A DNA stretch of 64,000 nucleotides from Cycas panzhihuaensis (taxonomy: Eukaryota; Cycadophyta): NCBI GenBank assembly GCA_023213395.1, contig CM041465.1, forward strand, positions 96,231,741 to 96,295,740, read 5' to 3'. Below the pieces are notes generated by a model. That model was given only the letters and a program-made list of their open reading frames with translations, ran no database searches and was not told where the DNA came from. The position numbers and the translations under genes are program-made. Positions 60,160-64,000 of the stretch are shown here, one piece after another. Each line of letters opens with the position of its first letter. The first letter of the stretch is position 1.

Positions 60160-60900
60160 CTACAAATGATTGAGTTAGAGACATGTATCTATATTTAGAA
60201 TCAATTGATAATAACTACAGGATCAATAAAGAGATGTCTGAAGTTATCTTATTATATCTATAAGGAGAGACTTATGTTTGGTTTAAGGAGTGGTATAGCA
60301 CAACTAGTCCATTTAATATATTTTCTTGGCTACAACTTGATATTTATAAAAATTATAATGTTTCTTGGTAAAAGAAAATGTAAAACCTTAAGCAAAACAA
60401 ACAAGAAGCTCACCAAATACTTGAAAATTATAATCGTAGGATGGGACAAGGAATTCTTTCCACTCTATAAAGTCAAGAATAAAAGAAAAATGATGAGGGA
60501 GAAAATGAATATCATAAGCAAGTAGTAGAAGTTGTTTTCCCCTACACACCACCAATTATACCCAATAATAAGGAAGAAAAGGCATCACCAATGGTTAAAA
60601 GATAAAGTAAAGTGGAACCATATCAGCATCCACATTATCAAGAGGCCCAAGGTAATAAAATTTATTAGGCAAGGCCCTCATCAACTATAAACACCAGGCA
60701 AGCACAACATTCAAGCTTGAGATTTCAACATTACAGATATCCATAGCATATTAGAGGATATTTTAGGTGTATCAAAATCAACTTAGGATGGATAGATCCT
60801 TATTTTATGCATAGTTTTTCTAATGACCTTCGCAAGATCTATCGATTAGATAATAATAACAGGAGGTGGTCACATATATCATTATATCAAGATGCTTCAA
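60160..60900 (+). pseudogene. Gag-like gene of the small LTR element
   Basis: Across two frames the + strand gives LYLQGETYVWFKEWYS and FSWLQLDIYKNYNVSW, with a following helical segment ENYNRRMGQGILSTL. This resembles the gag domain of Ty3/gypsy-type proteins (LQG..W/YxWF then a C-terminal helix bundle). The open frame 60205-60525 is the neighbouring frame. No protease, RT or integrase is present. The Ty3/gypsy-like gag beside a copia-type PBS is a mismatch that I cannot resolve. Confidence 0.45.
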
Positions 60901-60927
60901 GAGCAAAGCATTTTAGGGGGGAGGGTA

Positions 60928-61177
60928 TGTTATGATCCTCCACCATATGAGATGACTCGTATTATAATTATCACATATGTATAAGTCCAAGAATTAGGTA
61001 GCCTTAATAGCCCTATATATATGTATGTAATGTATGAGTGGGATCATTAGGGAATATTTTTTATAATCTTTTATTAATGAATGTTCTTTAGAACTTGATC
61101 TCCTTCTTTGTCTTTTATCTATCATTTTCTCTTTCTATTTCTCTATGATTATTAGTTATAGGATTTGGCTTATAACA
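60928..61177 (+). repeat. 3' LTR of the gag-only element
   Basis: TGTTATGATCC...TATAACA. A 13-base insertion relative to the left LTR near 61098 accounts for the length difference. Confidence 0.85.
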
Positions 61178-61688
61178 ACATTTCTATCTATTATCAATCT
61201 AGCCTATATGTATACATTCATGCCTTTAATATCACCATTATAATTATGTATAACTCACTTAATAAATTAAGCACTAAATTCAAGCCAAAAATATTCAATA
61301 TATTTGTATATCAATGATTAACAAATGCATGAAAGATAATTAAAAACCTTTATATAATAAGCATTATAGAGTTCAGTGCAAAATTAAAAGAATATATAAT
61401 AAAACATATTAAATAAGTATCTTCAACTTGTGAAATCTTTATACTATTATTTTTTTATCAAATAAGCATGTGCAACTTATTAGTGACTACTATGCTTTGA
61501 ATAAAATTACTAGTTTTATCTATTTGATAGTACTTATATGACTATATTTAAAAACAACCATTATAAGGGAAGTGCCTTTACATGAACACCTATAACCTAT
61601 AGCACTCAACATCTTGTAAAACCTACTAAAAAGGTAAGTTATTTATCTTCTTAAATAGTAATACAATATGCATCAATACTGAAAAAAT
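61178..61688. other. C1 leader next to its PBS
   Basis: AT-rich DNA, non-coding, between the gag-only element and the C1 PBS. Nothing recognised. Confidence 0.5.
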
Positions 61689-61701
61689 GTCTCTAATACC
61701 A
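61689..61701 (-). other. C1 primer-binding site
   Basis: On the minus strand TGGTATTAGAGAC begins at the base after the LTR. It matches the copia initiator-Met PBS in 11 of the first 12 positions. Confidence 0.8.
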
Positions 61702-62037
61702 TATGAGTTATTAAACATTAAATCTAATAGGAATAAAAATCTAATTTTACATGATTCATTGTCAATTAAATATGAAAGTACATTCACATTAATGATACAA
61801 TATCAAAGTAAAAGCATCTCTCATTAAATTTCAACTTTACACTACATGTACATAAATGCAAATTCTAAAAAGAATCTAATCCATAACTAAGTCATACATA
61901 TGATGTGAGAGTTGTAACCCCCAATGACTCACCACTCATAAAATAATTAAATAATAATAGAGTCTAATATTTCCTAAAACTTTAAAGGGAGGCTTATAAT
62001 CTAAGTTATAAGCCATGAATAATTATTAATATTAACA
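61702..62037 (-). repeat. C1 5' LTR
   Basis: About 336 bases; minus strand TGTTAATATTAAT...ACTCATA (last CA changed to TA). It matches 31756-32089. Next to it, CTTCT (62038-62042) is the right target copy. Confidence 0.85.
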
Positions 62038-62042
62038 CTTCT

Positions 62043-62800
62043 AAGTTGTTCCAACTCATGGGTGTATTACACCTCCTTCTATATAAAGTCTTGAATAGGC
62101 TCACTCCTAAGGATGAATGGATAGAATTATTATATTAAAAAAATTCTAACTGTAAGTATTTCTCCCAATTTGTAGGCCACTCCATAGTGTACATCTTGAG
62201 TAAATCCTTGAATGCTTGACTCACTCTCTTAATTTTCACATCTATCTTAGGATGGTATTTTGTATCAAACTATAGCTTAGTGCCCAACACTTAGAACAAT
62301 AATTTCTAAAGATTTAAAGTGAGCTTGTTGTCCCTATCAAATACTATGGCTTTTGGCACTCCATGTAATCAAATAATCTCCTTTATAAATATTTCAATAA
62401 TGTTTGGTATAGTATTAGTAGAGTATATTGGTATGAATTGTGTAGACTTAGTTAGCTTATCCACCATAATTAATATTGTATCATGTTATCTAGTGCTTCT
62501 CAATAAACATATAATAAAATCTATTGTCATTATTTTCTACATCCATTCAAGTATTTCTAGTGATTATAACATCTAACTAGATGTTTATATTCTATTTTAA
62601 CCTTTTGGCATGCCAAGCATTTTGATATATAGGTTAAAATATCCTTCATCATGTCAAGCCAATAGAATTATCCTTTTATAATAGCATATGTCTCATTATA
62701 GCCTAGATGTCCTATATAAGGTACTTCATGTACTTTATACAAAATAAGTACTCTAGTTTTAGGGCTTTATGGTACACAAATTCTTTGTTAGTATGCCAAA
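62043..62800 (-). pseudogene. G1 integrase, zinc domain and catalytic core
   Basis: Minus strand: HLGYNETYAIIKG, then FYWLDMMKDI and KCLACQKVK (His-His-Cys-Cys module, about 62720-62620). The core follows as WINKLTKSTQFIPIYSTN, EIIRLHGVPKAIVFDRDNKL, YHPKIDVKIKRVSQAF and YNNSIHPSLGVSLFKTLY. One core Asp (FDRD) is visible; the Glu position reads Lys. The domain ends in the RRCNTPMSWNN block, where C1 inserted; the remainder is at 31250-31755. This is a Tekay/del-type chromovirus integrase. Confidence 0.85.
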
Positions 62801-64000
62801 GTACCATTTTCCATTTCTTTAAACCTAATAAACTTCCTTAATAACTTGGCATTTATATTTCATTATTTTCTTTGTCATTGCAATGCATTCTAAGCTTATT
62901 TGCATAATGTTCTCCTATGATTTTAGCATACTTATAATAATAATATGGTATGTTTGACTCAGAGTATCAACAATATTATTTTACTTACCTTTGATATAAT
63001 TTAATTTAAAATTAAATTCGCTCATATATTCTATCCATCTATGTTATCTAACATTTAATTATGGTTGCATGAAGATATGATATGAACTACTATGATCTAT
63101 TTATAGTTTAAACATTTGTCTAGTAAATAGCATCACCAAACTTTAAGTGCATGAAGGATAGTCACAAGCTCAAGATCATGCATAATATAGCTCTCTTTAT
63201 ATGCTTTTAGCTTTCTAGATCCATAAGCCACCACTTTTTAGGGTTGTGATCTTAGAAAAGTCTCTTACACGCTTCTTGTAGTATTTAGTAAGTCCTATAA
63301 AGCTTTGTACCTCTTACATATTCTGAGGGAAAGGCTAATCCATAATTACTTTTATTTTCTATAGGTCCATAGAGATGTCTTTAATTAAGATAACATGCCT
63401 CTAGTAATACACCTTATCCTTATAGAATTCACACTTGTTAAATTTTACATATATCTTGTATTCTCTAAGCAATTGTAGCACTATTTGTAAGTGCTCATCA
63501 TATTCTTCTCATGTCTTAGAGTAGACTGATATATCATCAATGAAAACCATCATAGATTTATCTAAATACTATTTAAGTACATTGTTCATCATGTACAAAA
63601 AAGTTGCTAATGTATTTATCAAACTGATAAATTTATAGTGATTGTACCTCATTCTGAATGCTATCTTAAAGGTGTTTTAATCCTTAATTTTGATTTGGTA
63701 GTACCTAGATCTTAAGTCTTTTTCTTTTTTAACTCTATTGCTCCTCTTATTTGGTTAAATAAATCATTTACCTAGGGTAATGAGTATTTATTCTTGGTAA
63801 TAGCTTTTCTTAAACATCTATAATCGATGCATAGCCTAAGAGATCCATTATTCTTTTTTATAAATAATATCAGAGCTCCTCATCGTGATGTATTAGGTCT
63901 AATAAACTCCTTGTCTAGAATCTCATATAGATACATCTTTAATTCAGTTAATTTAATTATGGCTAGCTTATATAGAGCCTTAAAAATTGGTCTTTCCCTT
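62801..64000 (-). pseudogene. G1 reverse transcriptase and RNase H, partial
   Basis: RT: the catalytic MMVFIDDISVYSK is at about 63555-63517 on the minus strand. EYDEHLQIVLQLLREYKIYV and KFNKCEFYKDKVYY follow leftwards. A connection and RNase H region follows (QSFIGLTKYYKKRV, then the IDHSSSYHIFMQP and IEYMSEFNFKLNYIKGK blocks, 63330-63000). Stops are frequent. The element continues beyond the right edge of the window, where the rest of RT, protease, gag and the 5' LTR should lie. Confidence 0.8.

Larger units (their letters stand above)
59165..61177 (+). mobile_element. Small gag-only LTR element (TR-GAG-like)
   Basis: A 2.0-kb element with LTRs of 237 and 250 bases (about 10% different), a copia-like PBS at 59404-59415 (TGATATCAGAGC) and a polypurine tract TAGGGGGGAGGGTA at 60914-60927. 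The 1.5-kb interior holds gag-like sequence only. Such TR-GAG elements rely on enzymes from other elements. The bases next to the LTRs (ATATG left, ACATT right) agree at 3 of 5 positions, so the target duplication is eroded or misplaced. Confidence 0.75.
31756..62037 (-). mobile_element. Ty1/copia element C1 with later nested insertions
   Basis: C1 has LTRs at both ends, a PBS at 61689-61701, a polypurine tract at 32090-32097, and gag-pol at 32100-36250, all minus strand. Its target duplication is CTTCC (31751-31755) and CTTCT (62038-62042), one mismatch. It is inserted in the integrase of G1. Most of its 30 kb is later insertions (C2 with C3 and C4, and a gag-only element). LTR divergence of roughly 18% by eye makes it the oldest of the nested copia elements here. 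Confidence 0.8.

Noticed and set aside
1-64000. Any CRISPR array, tRNA, rRNA or bacterial operon
   Set aside because: No regularly spaced repeats with unique spacers, no cloverleaf or rRNA sequence, and all coding text is eukaryotic transposon-like.

Overview
This window looks like plant nuclear DNA made almost entirely of transposable elements. I found no intact host gene, no tRNA or rRNA gene and no CRISPR array. The plant assignment rests on the element families: Ty3/gypsy of the Tat and Tekay types, Ty1/copia, and a plant L1 with an RNase H domain. It also rests on plant mobile domain genes and captured fragments of plant-type genes. The species cannot be named from the sequence. Nearly every coding region carries in-frame stops and frameshifts, many of the kind expected from C-to-T decay of methylated DNA (TGG to TAG, CAA to TAA).

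Positions 1-23326 are GC-richer and hold two Tat-like Ty3/gypsy elements sharing one LTR: LTR (1-1319, cut by the window edge), element A, LTR (12895-15442), element B, LTR (20610-23326). Element A keeps gag, protease, RT, RNase H and integrase (1521-8166). Downstream of integrase both elements carry an antisense plant mobile domain gene and a second RNase H gene on the + strand just before the 3' LTR. Element B has lost its PBS, gag, RT and most of integrase.

Positions 23327-64000 are AT-rich and are best read as one old minus-strand Tekay-type Ty3/gypsy element (G1) broken up by later insertions. A 6.3-kb L1-type LINE (23699-30015, minus strand, 16-bp target duplication) sits in its putative 3' LTR. 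A copia element C1 (31756-62037, minus strand, 334-bp LTRs now about 30 kb apart) sits in its integrase. Inside C1 lies copia C2 (37511-58865, +). In the 5' LTR of C2 lies copia C3 (37562-51337, +). In the RNase H of C3 lies a non-autonomous element C4 (44503-50743, +). LTR divergence estimated by eye falls steadily from C1 to C4, which agrees with the nesting order. A small gag-only LTR element (59165-61177) is a further insertion within C1.

Three things deserve a second look. The first is the Tat module of antisense mobile-domain gene plus downstream RNase H, present in two diverged copies. The second is C4, a pol-less LTR element carrying antisense fragments of at least two host genes, one resembling the plant ZFYVE26/spastizin homologue and one resembling a Sac-type phosphoinositide phosphatase. 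The third is the nesting itself, in which target duplications and reading frames on both sides confirm each insertion.
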